49,362 bases of DNA, taken from positions 1-49,362 of the forward strand of contig JAADHN010000044.1 in assembly GCA_013151865.1 (NCBI GenBank), given 5' to 3'. The position numbers and the translations under genes were made by a program. The number at the start of each line of letters is the position of its first letter. Position 1 is the stretch's first letter. The stretch is from Kiritimatiellota bacterium. Lineage in GTDB: Bacteria; Verrucomicrobiota; Lentisphaeria; Oligosphaerales; JAADHN01. Below the pieces are notes generated by a model. That model did no database searches. It saw only the letters and a program-made list of their open reading frames with translations, and had not been told where the DNA came from. This document shows, piece after piece, positions 26,395 to 35,266 of this stretch.

Positions 26395-26673
26395 ATGACC
26401 GAAGAACACGAAAAGACCAAGAAGTCCCTTCGCAAGACCCGAGTCGGCGTCGTGGAAAGCGATTGCCAGGACAAGACCCTCGTGGTCCGGGTCGACCGGC
26501 GGGCGGCCCATCCGAAATACCGCAAGGTCATCACACACTCGAAGCGCTATCACGTACATGACGAACACAACGAAGCACGGGTCGGTGATCGTGTGGAGAT
26601 TGTCGAAACCCGGCCGTTGAGTCGTTTGAAACGCTGGCGCCTGGGCGCAATCCTGCAGCGCCGAGCTACGTGA
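26395..26673 (+). CDS. rpsQ: Ribosomal protein S17
   Basis: 92 residues with the OB-fold motifs RVGVVESDCQDKTLVVRVDR, HPKYRKVITHSKRYHVHDE and VGDRVEIVETRPLS, all diagnostic of S17, an early-assembly 16S rRNA binder. The N-terminal ten residues (TEEHEKTKKS) are a charged extension common in some lineages. Confidence 0.97.
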   Translation: MTEEHEKTKKSLRKTRVGVVESDCQDKTLVVRVDRRAAHPKYRKVITHSKRYHVHDEHNEARVGDRVEIVETRPLSRLKRWRLGAILQRRAT

Positions 26674-26688
26674 CGAGAGGACCCGGCC

Positions 26689-27054
26689 ATGATCCAGATG
26701 CAAACCAGTTTGGACGTCGCAGACAACTCCGGCGCCCGCCGGGTCGTTATGATCGGTGTGCTCGGGCAACCCAAGAGATTTGCCGAAGTCGGTGACGTGA
26801 TCCGGGCCACGGTCAAGCAGGCCCAACCGCGCGGCATGGTGAAGAAGGGCGAGTTGGTCCGGGCCGTCATTGTCCGCACGGCGGCCGACATCCGTCGCGC
26901 GGACGGTTCGTACCTGCGTTTCGACCGAAACGCGGCCGTGATTATCGACGACCAGAACAATCCTCGCGGGACTCGTGTCTTCGGCCCGGTGGCCCGCGAG
27001 TTGCGCGACAAGAACTTTATGAAGATCGTTTCTTTGGCCCCGGAGGTGCTCTGA
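26689..27054 (+). CDS. rplN: Ribosomal protein L14
   Basis: 121 residues, full length: [56 protein letters not shown] and [16 protein letters not shown]14 is among the most conserved 50S proteins and contacts the 30S subunit. Its TGA overlaps the ATG of rplX by one base (TGATG). Confidence 0.98.
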   Translation: MIQMQTSLDVADNSGARRVVMIGVLGQPKRFAEVGDVIRATVKQAQPRGMVKKGELVRAVIVRTAADIRRADGSYLRFDRNAAVIIDDQNNPRGTRVFGPVARELRDKNFMKIVSLAPEVL

Positions 27055-27401
27055 TGGCACGGCCCCGCAAGAACCCGGCACAGCGACTTCGCAAAACCCA
27101 CGTCAAGAGAGACGACGTGGTGGTGGTGCTCACCGGCATTGACAAGGGCAAAAGCGGACGAGTGCTCTCCGTCGACCGCAAGAAAGCCCGTGTCTTGGTC
27201 GAGGGAATCAATGTGCGGCAGCAGACCATGCGACGCACCCCCTCGAACCCGCAGGGCGGACTTGCGGAGAAGGAGTGCCCCATCCACATCTCGAACGTGA
27301 TGCCCGAAGACAAGTACCGGGAGCGCCGGAAAAAGGCCGATGAAACGACCCCCACTGCCGCCGGCGCGAAGACCGAGACACAGGAAAAGGGTGAGAACTG
27401 A
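27054..27401 (+). CDS. rplX: Ribosomal protein L24
   Basis: 115 residues. KOW motif region VKRDDVVVVLTGIDKGKSGRV is followed by VLVEGINVRQQTMRR and ECPIHISNVM, standard for L24, an assembly initiator of the 50S subunit. A polar C-terminal extension (about 20 residues, Thr/Glu/Lys-rich) goes beyond the usual fold. One-base TGATG overlaps link it to rplN before and rplE after. Confidence 0.97.
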   Translation: MARPRKNPAQRLRKTHVKRDDVVVVLTGIDKGKSGRVLSVDRKKARVLVEGINVRQQTMRRTPSNPQGGLAEKECPIHISNVMPEDKYRERRKKADETTPTAAGAKTETQEKGEN

Positions 27402-27949
27402 TGCCCCGAACCTACCTTTCAGAATACTACCGAACCCAAGTGGCGCCGCAGCTTATGGAAAAACGCGGCTACAAGAACCTGTTGCAGGTGCCGCGGCTCT
27501 CGAAAATCGTGGTGAACACCGGGGTGGGCACCGGGCGCGATGCGGACACCTTGAAGGAAGCGGTGAGCACCCTGGCCGTGATCACGGGACAACGCCCCGT
27601 GGTGACCCGGGCCCGGAAGAGCATCTCGAATTTCAAGCTCAGGGAAGGGATGCCGGTGGGAGCGTGTGTCACGTTGCGCCGGGAGATCATGTACAACTTC
27701 CTTTACAGACTGATCAACGTGGCGCTCCCGAGAGTCCGGGACTTCCGGGGCGTCTCCCGTAAAGCTTTTGACGGGTCCGGCAACTACAGCATGGGACTCA
27801 CCGACCAGAGCGTTTTTACCGAGATCGACATGGACAAGGTCAAACACACCATCGGCATGAATGTCTGCATCGTGACGACTGCGGCAACCGACGACGAGGC
27901 CCGGGACCTGCTGCAGATGCTGGGCATGCCGTTCGAGAACCCGTCCTGA
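27401..27949 (+). CDS. rplE: Ribosomal protein L5
   Basis: 182 residues. Conserved L5 segments: LPRVRDFRGVSRKAFDGSGNY near the middle, GLTDQSVFTEIDMDKV, and GMNVCIVTTAATDDEARDLLQMLGMPF at the C-terminus. L5 binds 5S rRNA in the central protuberance. Start overlaps the rplX stop by one base, so it is translationally coupled. Confidence 0.98.
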   Translation: MPRTYLSEYYRTQVAPQLMEKRGYKNLLQVPRLSKIVVNTGVGTGRDADTLKEAVSTLAVITGQRPVVTRARKSISNFKLREGMPVGACVTLRREIMYNFLYRLINVALPRVRDFRGVSRKAFDGSGNYSMGLTDQSVFTEIDMDKVKHTIGMNVCIVTTAATDDEARDLLQMLGMPFENPS

Positions 27950-27997
27950 AAAGCGCCGTAACCGGGCCGTGCCGGCCAGGAGAAGGGAGTCGAGCCA

Positions 27998-28183
27998 GTG
28001 GCCAAGAAAGCATTGATCGAAAAAGCACGCCGGACACCGAAGTTCTCGGCACGCAAATACTGCCGGTGCGAACGCTGCGGGCGCTCGAGGGCCTACATGC
28101 GCAAATTCCGGCTTTGCCGAATCTGTTTCCGTGAACTGGCCTCCACCGGCCAACTTCCCGGCGTGATCAAAGCCAGTTGGTAG
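27998..28183 (+). CDS. rpsN: Ribosomal protein S14, zinc-binding (C+) type
   Basis: 61 residues from GTG 27998, after a purine-rich GGAGAAGGGAG. It is the short form with two Cys pairs, C24/C27 and C40/C43, that bind zinc, and the family ending [17 protein letters not shown]. The zinc-containing version is the ancestral form in many phyla. Standard position between rplE and rpsH. Confidence 0.98.
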   Translation: MAKKALIEKARRTPKFSARKYCRCERCGRSRAYMRKFRLCRICFRELASTGQLPGVIKASW

Positions 28184-28197
28184 AGGAAGGACCGGAC

Positions 28198-28590
28198 ATG
28201 ATTGTGACTGATCCGATCGCCGATATGCTGACGCGCATCCGGAACGGCGGCAAAGCCGGCCTTCCCGAGGTGACGATGCCCACGTCCAAGATCAAGGCGG
28301 CCATCGCCGCGGTCCTGAAGGAGAACGGGTATGTGGTCGACTGGCGCGTCGAAGGGGACGACAAGAAACAGTTGATCGTTGTGCTCAAGTATCAAAACGG
28401 CAAACCGGTCATCGACGGTTTGAAGCGTATCAGCAAACCTTCCTGCCGTGTGTATGTCAACACGAAGGAAATCCCTCGTGTCCTGGACGGACTGGGCATT
28501 GCCATTCTTTCCACGTCGCAGGGCATCATGAGTGACCGTACCGCCCGCCGCGAGAATGTCGGCGGCGAAGTTTTGTGCTACGTTTGGTAG
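28198..28590 (+). CDS. rpsH: Ribosomal protein S8
   Basis: 130 residues from ATG 28198, which follows GAGGAAGG; a TTG at 28177 in the same frame would add seven non-conserved residues and was rejected. DPIADMLTRIRNGGKAG at the N-terminus and GLGIAILSTSQGIMSDRTARRENVGGEVLCYVW at the end, split here for length as GIAILSTSQGIMS and GGEVLCYVW, are typical. S8 organises the central domain of 16S rRNA and is a classic feedback regulator of the spc operon in E. coli. Confidence 0.98.
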   Translation: MIVTDPIADMLTRIRNGGKAGLPEVTMPTSKIKAAIAAVLKENGYVVDWRVEGDDKKQLIVVLKYQNGKPVIDGLKRISKPSCRVYVNTKEIPRVLDGLGIAILSTSQGIMSDRTARRENVGGEVLCYVW

Positions 28591-28685
28591 GCCGGCCGCA
28601 GGCTCGGTGCCCGGTCGAGCCGCCACCACAGCGATGATCGGCGCTCGTACGTCGTACGGATCGAGACAGCAAGGATCCCCGCCCC

Positions 28686-29222
28686 ATGTCACGCATCGGC
28701 AAGAAACCCATCAAACTGGAAGCCGGCGTCAAGGTCGAGACGGACGGACAGGCCGTGAAGGTCGTCGGCCCGAAGGGGTCGCTGGGTTGGACCCTCCCCC
28801 AGGGAATCGCAGTTCGGACGGAGAACGACCTGCTGATCGTCGAGCGCCGGGATGCGTCGCGGCAGGGTGCGGCGAATCACGGCTTGGCCCGCAGTTTGCT
28901 CGAGGGCTTCGTGACGGGCGTAAGCAAGGGATTTCGCAAGACCCTCGAGATCCAAGGCGTGGGTTACCGGGGCCAGGTGAGCGGACAAAAGCTTACGCTC
29001 GCCCTCGGTTTTTCCCATCCGGTCGAGTTCGAAGCCCCCGAAGGGATTGCGATTTCCATGCCGAATCAGACCACCGTGGTCATCGAGGGCATCGACAAAC
29101 AGTTGGTCGGTCAGACCGCCGCCACCATTCGGGGATTCCGCCCGCCGGATTCCTACAAGGGAAAAGGCGTGCGATACGCCGGTGAAGAGATCACGTTGAA
29201 GGAAGGCAAGACCGTCGGCTGA
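28686..29222 (+). CDS. rplF: Ribosomal protein L6
   Basis: 178 residues, usual length. MSRIGKKPI, VKVVGPKGSLGW, GVGYRGQVSGQKLTLALGFSH and RGFRPPDSYKGKGVRYAGE are family hallmarks. L6 lies near the sarcin-ricin loop and factor-binding site. It is separated from rpsH by 95 non-coding bases and from rplR by 100, longer than the usual spacing in this operon; the second gap holds a branched inverted repeat. Confidence 0.98.
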   Translation: MSRIGKKPIKLEAGVKVETDGQAVKVVGPKGSLGWTLPQGIAVRTENDLLIVERRDASRQGAANHGLARSLLEGFVTGVSKGFRKTLEIQGVGYRGQVSGQKLTLALGFSHPVEFEAPEGIAISMPNQTTVVIEGIDKQLVGQTAATIRGFRPPDSYKGKGVRYAGEEITLKEGKTVG

Positions 29223-29232
29223 CGAGATTGCG

Positions 29233-29271
29233 GTCCGTGTCGCGCCCGGCGGGCGGCCCCGGCGCACGGAC
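29233..29271 (+). repeat. Branched inverted repeat in the rplF-rplR gap
   Basis: GTCCGTG (29233-29239) and CACGGAC (29265-29271) form a perfect seven-base outer stem. Inside it CGCCC-GGC-GGGCG (29243-29255) forms a five-base stem. There is no T-run, so it is unlikely to be an intrinsic terminator. It could be an mRNA structure limiting decay or readthrough, or a chance result of high GC. Confidence 0.3.
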
Positions 29272-29322
29272 AGAGTCACGGCTCGCGACAGCCCGCAAGA
29301 CAGCCCAGGAGCACCTGCCGAA

Positions 29323-29685
29323 ATGGCCAAATTGAATCGTAAGGAAGCGCGACGACGGCGACACCGCCGGGTCCGCGGAAAAGTATCCGGCACCGCCGAG
29401 ATTCCGCGCATGTCGGTGCGTGTCACATCCAAGCATCTATACGTCCAGTTCATCGACGATGAACAGGGTCATACCCTTGCCGCAGCTTCGACCGTGGAAC
29501 CGACTTTTCGGGAGTCCGGACAACGCGCCGATGCGTCGGGCGCCGCGACCCTCGGTAAACTCGCGGCGGAACGCGCTCTCGAGAAAAAGATTTCGCGTGT
29601 GGTATTCGACCGCGGGGGACACAAGTACCACGGACGCCTCAAGGCGATTGCGGAGGCAGCCCGGGAAGCGGGCCTGAAATTCTGA
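29323..29685 (+). CDS. rplR: Ribosomal protein L18
   Basis: 120 residues. RRRRHRRVRGKVSGTAEIPRMSVRVTS, read as the basic tail followed by the start of the fold, then HLYVQFIDDEQGHTLAAAST and VVFDRGGHKYHGRLKAIAEAARE, identify L18, which binds 5S rRNA with L5. ATG 29323 follows AGGAG. 86 bases separate it from rpsE. Confidence 0.97.
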   Translation: MAKLNRKEARRRRHRRVRGKVSGTAEIPRMSVRVTSKHLYVQFIDDEQGHTLAAASTVEPTFRESGQRADASGAATLGKLAAERALEKKISRVVFDRGGHKYHGRLKAIAEAAREAGLKF

Positions 29686-29771
29686 ATCCTGCCGCGGCGG
29701 CTTGGCCGGGTCGGCGGCGGGCCTGACTGCAACCGCTCGAACGAAAACGGCTCACACAGGGGACTTGTCAG

Positions 29772-30275
29772 GTGGCATACGAGAAAAGAAGCGCTCAGGG
29801 CAACGCGCCCTCGGAATTCGAAGAACGGGTGGTTGCCATCAACCGGTGCAGTAAAGTTGTGAAGGGAGGCCGGAACTTCCACTTTACGGCACTGGTGGTC
29901 GTCGGCGACCGCAACGGTCGCGTCGGCGTGGGCTACGGCAAAGCCAACGAGGTTTCCGACGCCATTCGCAAAGGCGGGGAACTGGCGCGAAAGGCGGTCA
30001 TGAATGTCCCCATGCGCGGTTCCACTCTTCCCCATGGGATTACCGCCGAATTCCGCGGCGGCAAGGTGGTCATGCGCCCCGCATCTCCTGGGACCGGAGT
30101 GATTGCCGGGGGCGGGATGCGGGCTGTGCTCGAATTGGCGGGAGTGCGGGACGTGCTTGCCAAGTCTCTCGGCTCGAACAATCCGGTCAACGTGGTTAAA
30201 GCCACCATTCGCGGCATTCAGGCGCTCCAGACTCGTGAGAGTGTCTTGGCGAAGCGCGGCCTGAAGACGTTGTAA
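29772..30275 (+). CDS. rpsE: Ribosomal protein S5
   Basis: 167 residues from GTG 29772. [52 protein letters not shown] and [16 protein letters not shown] are diagnostic. S5 contributes to decoding fidelity and mRNA unwinding. In E. coli rpmD (L30) follows; here the next gene is rplO after 32 bases, so L30 is missing from this locus. Confidence 0.98.
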   Translation: MAYEKRSAQGNAPSEFEERVVAINRCSKVVKGGRNFHFTALVVVGDRNGRVGVGYGKANEVSDAIRKGGELARKAVMNVPMRGSTLPHGITAEFRGGKVVMRPASPGTGVIAGGGMRAVLELAGVRDVLAKSLGSNNPVNVVKATIRGIQALQTRESVLAKRGLKTL

Positions 30276-30307
30276 TCCCGTCGCACGACGTTTGCGAGGT
30301 TCTTTTC

Positions 30308-30793
30308 ATGAAGCTGCACGACTTAAAAAACACGGTCCCCCGCAAGAGTCGGAAGCGGGTGGGACGCGGCGATGGCTCGGGCCACGGCCGTTCTTGCGGC
30401 CGCGGCGACAAGGGCGCCGGCGCCCGTGCCGGGAACAAGCGTCGCCCGTACTTCGAAGGCGGCCAGCTCCCGTTCTTCCGCCGTCTGCCCAAGCGCGGGT
30501 TCAATAATCCCAACCACCAAGTGTACAGTGTGGTCAATGTCTGTTGTCTCGACGAGAATTTTGCGGCGGGCGACGTGGTGACTGTGGAGATCCTGCGCCG
30601 CAAAGGAATGCTGCGCAGCGCCGCGGCCGGGGTCAAGATCCTCGGGGACGGAGAGATTTCCAAAGCGCTCTCGGTCGAGGCGCACAAGTTTTCCGCCAGC
30701 GCGCGCCAGAAGATCGAGGCTGCCGGCGGTACTTGCGAGGTGCTCTCCGCCGGCTCGCGAAAGCCGCGTCCGAAGGACGACGACAAGGGATGA
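30308..30793 (+). CDS. rplO: Ribosomal protein L15
   Basis: 161 residues. The N-terminal glycine-rich arm (GRGDGSGHGRSCGRGDKGAGAR) is split by convention into VGRGDGSGHGRSCGRGDKG and GAGARAGNKRR, and is followed by PYFEGGQLPFFRRLPKRGF, the L15 signature. L15 is a late-assembly 50S protein. Last ribosomal gene before the 391-base gap that precedes secY. Confidence 0.97.
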   Translation: MKLHDLKNTVPRKSRKRVGRGDGSGHGRSCGRGDKGAGARAGNKRRPYFEGGQLPFFRRLPKRGFNNPNHQVYSVVNVCCLDENFAAGDVVTVEILRRKGMLRSAAAGVKILGDGEISKALSVEAHKFSASARQKIEAAGGTCEVLSAGSRKPRPKDDDKG

Positions 30794-31184
30794 AAAGGAG
30801 CCTCGACGCGAACCGCCGGCGAGCAGACGGGGCGCGCGCGGCGGCACAGTCGGGGTTCCGATGCAGACTCGGGGAATGCGGCGGCGCAATACGGGAAGGC
30901 TCGACGGGGTCCGGGCACGGAAAGCCGGCATAGCCGGCATGACGTCCCAAGCTCGACGTGGACAGCGGAGCTTGCGCGGGGATGGACTCGGCTGAAACGC
31001 CGCATCGAGATCATGGACCGGCAGAATCTCGCATGAAAAACGACGGCATCGACCGCTGCCGGATCGGACCGGCCGGATCGTCTCGAACCAACCTGGAGCG
31101 GAGGCGAGTCGACAGGCTGTTGCAAATGTCCTCCGGGCCGATCGGAGACGCACTGTATCTCAAGCCAGCTACAGAGGGCCCCCC
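30794..31184. other. Gap between rplO and secY, no convincing gene
   Basis: 391 bases. Two weak open frames (47 and 84 codons) have no recognisable product. GCCGGC-ATA-GCCGGC (30924-30938) can fold into a six-base hairpin and CTCCG-N7-CGGAG (31131-31147) into a second just ahead of secY. No clear sigma-70 promoter. In most bacteria rplO and secY are adjacent. Confidence 0.5.
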
Positions 31185-32555
31185 ATGCTTTCGGCTTATG
31201 TCAACAGTATGAAGATCCCGGAACTCCGGCGGCGGATCTTATTCACATTTGGAATGATTGCCCTCTGCCGCGTTCTCAGCAATGTTCCTTGCCCCGGGGT
31301 CGACCCCAATCAGCTCGACCAACTCTTCAAAGCCATGTCCAAGAACATGGGCGGCGGTTTCCTGAGCATGTTCAACCTATTCAGCGGCGGCGCGTTGCAG
31401 AAGTTCGCCGTCGGTGCGCTCGGCATCATGCCGTACATCTCGGCCTCGATCATCATGCAAATGATGACGCCGGTGATTCCTTCGCTTGAAAAGATGGTGC
31501 GGGAAGGCGAGCATGGCCGGCGCAAGATCAACCAGTACACTCGGTACCTGACGGTTGTAATCTGCATTGTTCAGGGATTCATGCTGGCCAAAACCATGGC
31601 GAACCCGCAGATGCTTGGAATGCCGGGCAATGCCCATCCCGTGATCAATCCCGGCTGGCGCTTCATCGTCATGGCGGTCATCATCCTCACGAGCGGGTCC
31701 ATGCTCTTGATGTGGTTCGGAGAGCAAATTACCGAGCGCGGCATCGGCAACGGCGCTTCCATTATCATTACGGTCAACATCGTGGCCCGTCTGCCGCAGG
31801 CCGTGTTGGGTATGATCACCCTGGTGGCCGCTGGAGGCGGCATGGGGACCGGTCCTCAGAATTTCACGATCATTCATCTCTTTCTCATGCTCACCATGTT
31901 CTTCCTGGTCTGCGCCGGCACGGTCATGCTCACACAAGGCCACCGGAAAATCCCCATCAAGTACGCACGTCGCACCGCCGGCAGTCGTTTTTCCGCCGGA
32001 CAGACCACCTATATGCCCCTCCGGGTCAACTACTCGGGCGTCATGCCCATCATCTTCGCCAGCGCGATCCTCATGTTTCCCCGGTTTATCCTCCAATGGA
32101 TCCCCTACACACAGAAGCACGGCTGGACGCGCTTTTTCCAATACGGAACGAATTGGTACATGTTTTTCTACGCCTTGATGATCCTGCTCTTCTCTTTCTT
32201 TTGGGTCGCCAACCAGTTCAACCCGATCCAGATCGCGGACGATCTTCAGAAACACGGCGGGTTCGTCCCGGGCGTTCGTCCCGGCCAGCCCACGGCCGAG
32301 TTTCTTGACCATACCATGACGCGCATCACGCTTGCCGGCGCCCTTTTCCTCACCGGTCTGGCTATCCTGCCCATGATTCTCTATCGCCAATTCGGCATTC
32401 CGCCGCTGGTGGCCCGATTCTTCGGCGGAACCAGCCTACTTATCATTGTCGGCGTCATGCTGGACACCATGCGACAGGTCGAAGCCCACCTGCTCTCGCG
32501 CCATTACGACGGGTTCCTCCACAAAGGACACCTGCGCAGCCGCCGGGGCGGCTAA
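31185..32555 (+). CDS. secY: Protein translocase subunit SecY
   Basis: 456 residues, slightly longer than E. coli SecY. Ten membrane helices are expected; the first begins with RRRILFTFGMIALCRVLSNVP and the plug region follows (FLSMFNLFSGGALQKFAVGALGIMP, of which GGALQKFAVGALGIMPYI is the signature). LKVNYSGVMPIIFASA-type motif is seen as LRVNYSGVMPIIFAS, and the cytosolic loop ends FNPIQIADDLQKHGGFVPG before the last helices. The C-terminus VEAHLLSRHYDGFLHKG is typical. SecY is the protein-conducting channel of the inner membrane. The usual followers (adk or map, infA, rpmJ) are absent; a dus gene comes next after 218 bases without a clear feature. Confidence 0.98.
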   Translation: MLSAYVNSMKIPELRRRILFTFGMIALCRVLSNVPCPGVDPNQLDQLFKAMSKNMGGGFLSMFNLFSGGALQKFAVGALGIMPYISASIIMQMMTPVIPSLEKMVREGEHGRRKINQYTRYLTVVICIVQGFMLAKTMANPQMLGMPGNAHPVINPGWRFIVMAVIILTSGSMLLMWFGEQITERGIGNGASIIITVNIVARLPQAVLGMITLVAAGGGMGTGPQNFTIIHLFLMLTMFFLVCAGTVMLTQGHRKIPIKYARRTAGSRFSAGQTTYMPLRVNYSGVMPIIFASAILMFPRFILQWIPYTQKHGWTRFFQYGTNWYMFFYALMILLFSFFWVANQFNPIQIADDLQKHGGFVPGVRPGQPTAEFLDHTMTRITLAGALFLTGLAILPMILYRQFGIPPLVARFFGGTSLLIIVGVMLDTMRQVEAHLLSRHYDGFLHKGHLRSRRGG

Positions 32556-32773
32556 ATCTCCGCGTCGGCCCCGCCCCTGGGGAATCCCGTCGGGGTCGTA
32601 TCGATCCGACACGGCAATGTCAGTCCGGGCGTCCCCCCCTTGGCGGCCGCAGTCGCCACCTACGGTCCAGGGGAAAGAACACACTGTGGGGCGTTGCAGG
32701 ATTATTCCGAAAGCGGCCTTGCAGAAGCTGCAAGCAGGCTTGCGCTCCGGACCATGCCGAGACGAGGAGTAGA

Positions 32774-33844
32774 ATGACCGTGGCGTCCCGGGCCCCCATC
32801 GAGGCGCCGGTCCGGCCCGCTGCAGACGTTTATCCTGCGGGCGCCGTGCTCATGGCGCCGTTGTCCGGCTATACCGACGCGCCGTTTCGGCTGCTCTGTC
32901 GGCGCTACGGATGCCGCTTCGCCTTTACTCCGCTGATCGCCGCCCGATCCCTGATTCATCGCAATCCGAAAGCGACTCCGCTGCTGTATCGCTCCCCGGC
33001 GGAACCGTGGCTGGGGGTTCAGCTTGAGGCCGGCGATCCCGACGTCTTGTCTCGCGCCGTGTTGTTGCTGGCCGACCGCGACTTTCAGGTCCTGGATCTC
33101 AACCTGGGTTGTCCGGTCGCAAAGGTCACCCGCAAAGGGGCCGGGGCCGCACTCCTTCTCAAGCCGGACCTTGCCTGCCGCTGCATCGAAGCGTTGGCCG
33201 CCGGCCCCTTCCCGGTCACGGCCAAGGTCCGCATTCTGGACGAACAGGATCCGACCCCCACCATTCGCCTGGCCAAGGCCCTCCGAAACGCCGGCATCCG
33301 GGCACTGACCATCCACGGGCGTACCCCGGCGCGTTTCTACTCGGGGCCCGTGGCCGCGCATGTCATCCGCGCCGTGCGGGAAAACGTGGACCTGCCAGTG
33401 ATCGCCAACGGCGGCATCCGCACTCGGCACGACGCCTGCGAACTCCGCAATCGCACCGGCTGTCGCCGCATCATGGTCGCCCGCGGGGCCATCGGCAACC
33501 CTTGGATTTTTCGCGAAATCCTGTCGGAGGCTCTGCCGCCGCCGCCGACCCATGACGAAGTTTGCGATGCGGTCGAGGAACATGTGCGCGGAATGGTTCG
33601 CCTCTACGGAGAAAGCGTGGGCATGCGGAACGCACGGAAGATCATTCTCTCCTATCTGACCGGTCGCGGTTACCGGCGCACCCGGCGGCGGGAAGTCACG
33701 TCGGTGAGCACGCTGCAGGGCTTCCTCGAACTGCTGCATGCCATTCGATGCGAAGGTCCCAGTCCGCGGTATGTCTCACCGCGACCCTTCTACGACCCGC
33801 CCGATCCGACTGATCGGGCCGACCCAAGGGAAATCCGCTCGTGA
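32774..33844 (+). CDS. tRNA-dihydrouridine synthase (DusB-like)
   Basis: 356 residues. FMN-dependent Dus family, which reduces uridine in the D-loop of tRNA with [18 protein letters not shown] (27-39) starts the TIM barrel; catalytic C113 lies in [34 protein letters not shown] and [10 protein letters not shown] carry FMN phosphate-binding residues; [13 protein letters not shown] follows. The C-terminal helical tRNA-binding domain is present. Closest to DusB by the [12 protein letters not shown] motif. Start ATG 32774 follows GAGGAG. Its stop overlaps a GTG of the following small gene (GTGA), which suggests coupling. Confidence 0.93.
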   Translation: MTVASRAPIEAPVRPAADVYPAGAVLMAPLSGYTDAPFRLLCRRYGCRFAFTPLIAARSLIHRNPKATPLLYRSPAEPWLGVQLEAGDPDVLSRAVLLLADRDFQVLDLNLGCPVAKVTRKGAGAALLLKPDLACRCIEALAAGPFPVTAKVRILDEQDPTPTIRLAKALRNAGIRALTIHGRTPARFYSGPVAAHVIRAVRENVDLPVIANGGIRTRHDACELRNRTGCRRIMVARGAIGNPWIFREILSEALPPPPTHDEVCDAVEEHVRGMVRLYGESVGMRNARKIILSYLTGRGYRRTRRREVTSVSTLQGFLELLHAIRCEGPSPRYVSPRPFYDPPDPTDRADPREIRS

Positions 33845-34260
33845 AGACAACCGCGGGATTCCTGCTTCTCTGCCTCGCCGTCTCTGCCGCCCCGCCTCGC
33901 CCGGCCCCGATGGTGGAGATACGAGATTTCGGCTTCAAGGTCGGCCGTCTCGAGAACAGCGGGACAGCCTTCCTGAGCCGCCGGTGTGGGTGGGTGGGGG
34001 GAATGTCCCGAAAAGCACGGCCGGTTGGCACAGTGCACCCGGCCGGCGGTGTGACGGCGGAGATTGTTGCCGCGCGCGCGGCGGACGACGGCGCCGACAC
34101 CGTCGCGGTCCCGCATACGGCGAACGCCGACGGCAGACGCGGGGCGCACAATTACCACGACGCCAATTTCTTCACGTTTCATCGCGTTGTTGACTTTCGG
34201 AAGGATCGACTGCGATTCCCGAATTCCACCCCGGGCCATGACGGCCCTGAAAGGAAATGA
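33841..34260 (+). CDS. Small exported hypothetical protein
   Basis: 139 codons beginning at GTG 33841, which overlaps the dus stop, and ending in a four-base overlap (ATGA) with the nitrilase-family gene. The start encodes a plausible signal peptide ([17 protein letters not shown], cleavage near PPRPAP). I recognise no domain. The overlaps at both ends and the absence of other use for these 420 bases support a real gene; its irregular composition and competing open frames leave room for a degraded or frameshifted one. Confidence 0.4.
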   Translation: MKTTAGFLLLCLAVSAAPPRPAPMVEIRDFGFKVGRLENSGTAFLSRRCGWVGGMSRKARPVGTVHPAGGVTAEIVAARAADDGADTVAVPHTANADGRRGAHNYHDANFFTFHRVVDFRKDRLRFPNSTPGHDGPERK

Positions 34261-35255
34261 CGATGAAACACGTCCGGGCTGCCGCCGTTCAATTCCACCA
34301 TGTTCCCGGGGACAAGCAAACGAACTTGGCGCGCTTGGGCGAATTCGCGCGAGCCGCGGCCGCGCACGCCGTGGACCTGCTGGTCTTTCCCGAGATGTGT
34401 ATCACCGGCTACTGGCACGTCCGCAAGCTGTCGCGTCAGGCCATTGCCGAGTTGGCCGAACCGGTCCCAGGCGGCCCCGCGGCCCGCGAACTCCTCGCCT
34501 TGGCGGACCGGACCGGCATGACCATCGGCGCCGGCCTGATCGAAGCGGGCGCCGACGGGCAATTCTACAACACCTATGTCGCGGCCATGCCGGACGGTCG
34601 CATGGCGCGGCATCGCAAGCTTCACTGTTTCATCAGCCCGCACATGGCCTCGGGGGACAGTTACACGGTCTTCGACGCTCCCCAGGGATGCCGGATCGGT
34701 ATTCTGGTCTGCTACGACAACAATTTGGGCGAGAACGTCCGGATTACCGCCCTGAAAGGGGCCGAGATCCTGTTCGCACCGCACCAGACCGGGGGATGCC
34801 GCACGCCCAGTCCGCGCTGTATGGGCGCCATTGATCCGGCCCTGTGGCATCAGCGCGCCGAGAGGCCGGAGCCGCTGCGGGCCGAATTCCTTGGCCCCAA
34901 GGGGCGTGAATGGCTCATGCACTGGCTCCCTGCGCGGGCTCACGACAACGGACTTTTCCTGGTCTACAGCAACGGGGTCGGCCTGGACGACGACGAAGTC
35001 CGCACCGGTAATGCCATGATCCTCGACCCGTACGGCGATATTCTGGCCGAAACGGACGCGGTGGATGAAGACACGGTCGCAGCGGACCTCGATCCCGGAC
35101 TGCGACGCATGTGCACGGGGGCCCGTTGGATCAAGACCCGTCGTCCTGAGCTGTACGCACCCCTGACCACTCCGACCGGGACAGAAGAAGACACCCGTAC
35201 CGTCCGTTTCGCCGGGCTTGACGAACCGCCGATTGATAGCGCACCAACCGTTTGA
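34257..35255 (+). CDS. Carbon-nitrogen hydrolase (nitrilase superfamily)
   Basis: 332 residues. The Glu-Lys-Cys triad is visible: E46 in [11 protein letters not shown]121 in RHRKLHCF and C152 in [13 protein letters not shown]. The fold is the alpha-beta-beta-alpha sandwich of amidases and N-carbamoyl hydrolases; the substrate (amide, carbamoyl amino acid or nitrile) is not predictable here. About 40 residues at the C-terminus (after YDGDILAE-type closing strand [12 protein letters not shown]) extend past the core. It overlaps the upstream small gene and is followed after 11 bases by a TIM-barrel isomerase, so it likely belongs to the same transcript. Confidence 0.9.
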   Translation: MTMKHVRAAAVQFHHVPGDKQTNLARLGEFARAAAAHAVDLLVFPEMCITGYWHVRKLSRQAIAELAEPVPGGPAARELLALADRTGMTIGAGLIEAGADGQFYNTYVAAMPDGRMARHRKLHCFISPHMASGDSYTVFDAPQGCRIGILVCYDNNLGENVRITALKGAEILFAPHQTGGCRTPSPRCMGAIDPALWHQRAERPEPLRAEFLGPKGREWLMHWLPARAHDNGLFLVYSNGVGLDDDEVRTGNAMILDPYGDILAETDAVDEDTVAADLDPGLRRMCTGARWIKTRRPELYAPLTTPTGTEEDTRTVRFAGLDEPPIDSAPTV

Positions 35256-35266
35256 AAAGGAGCGAC

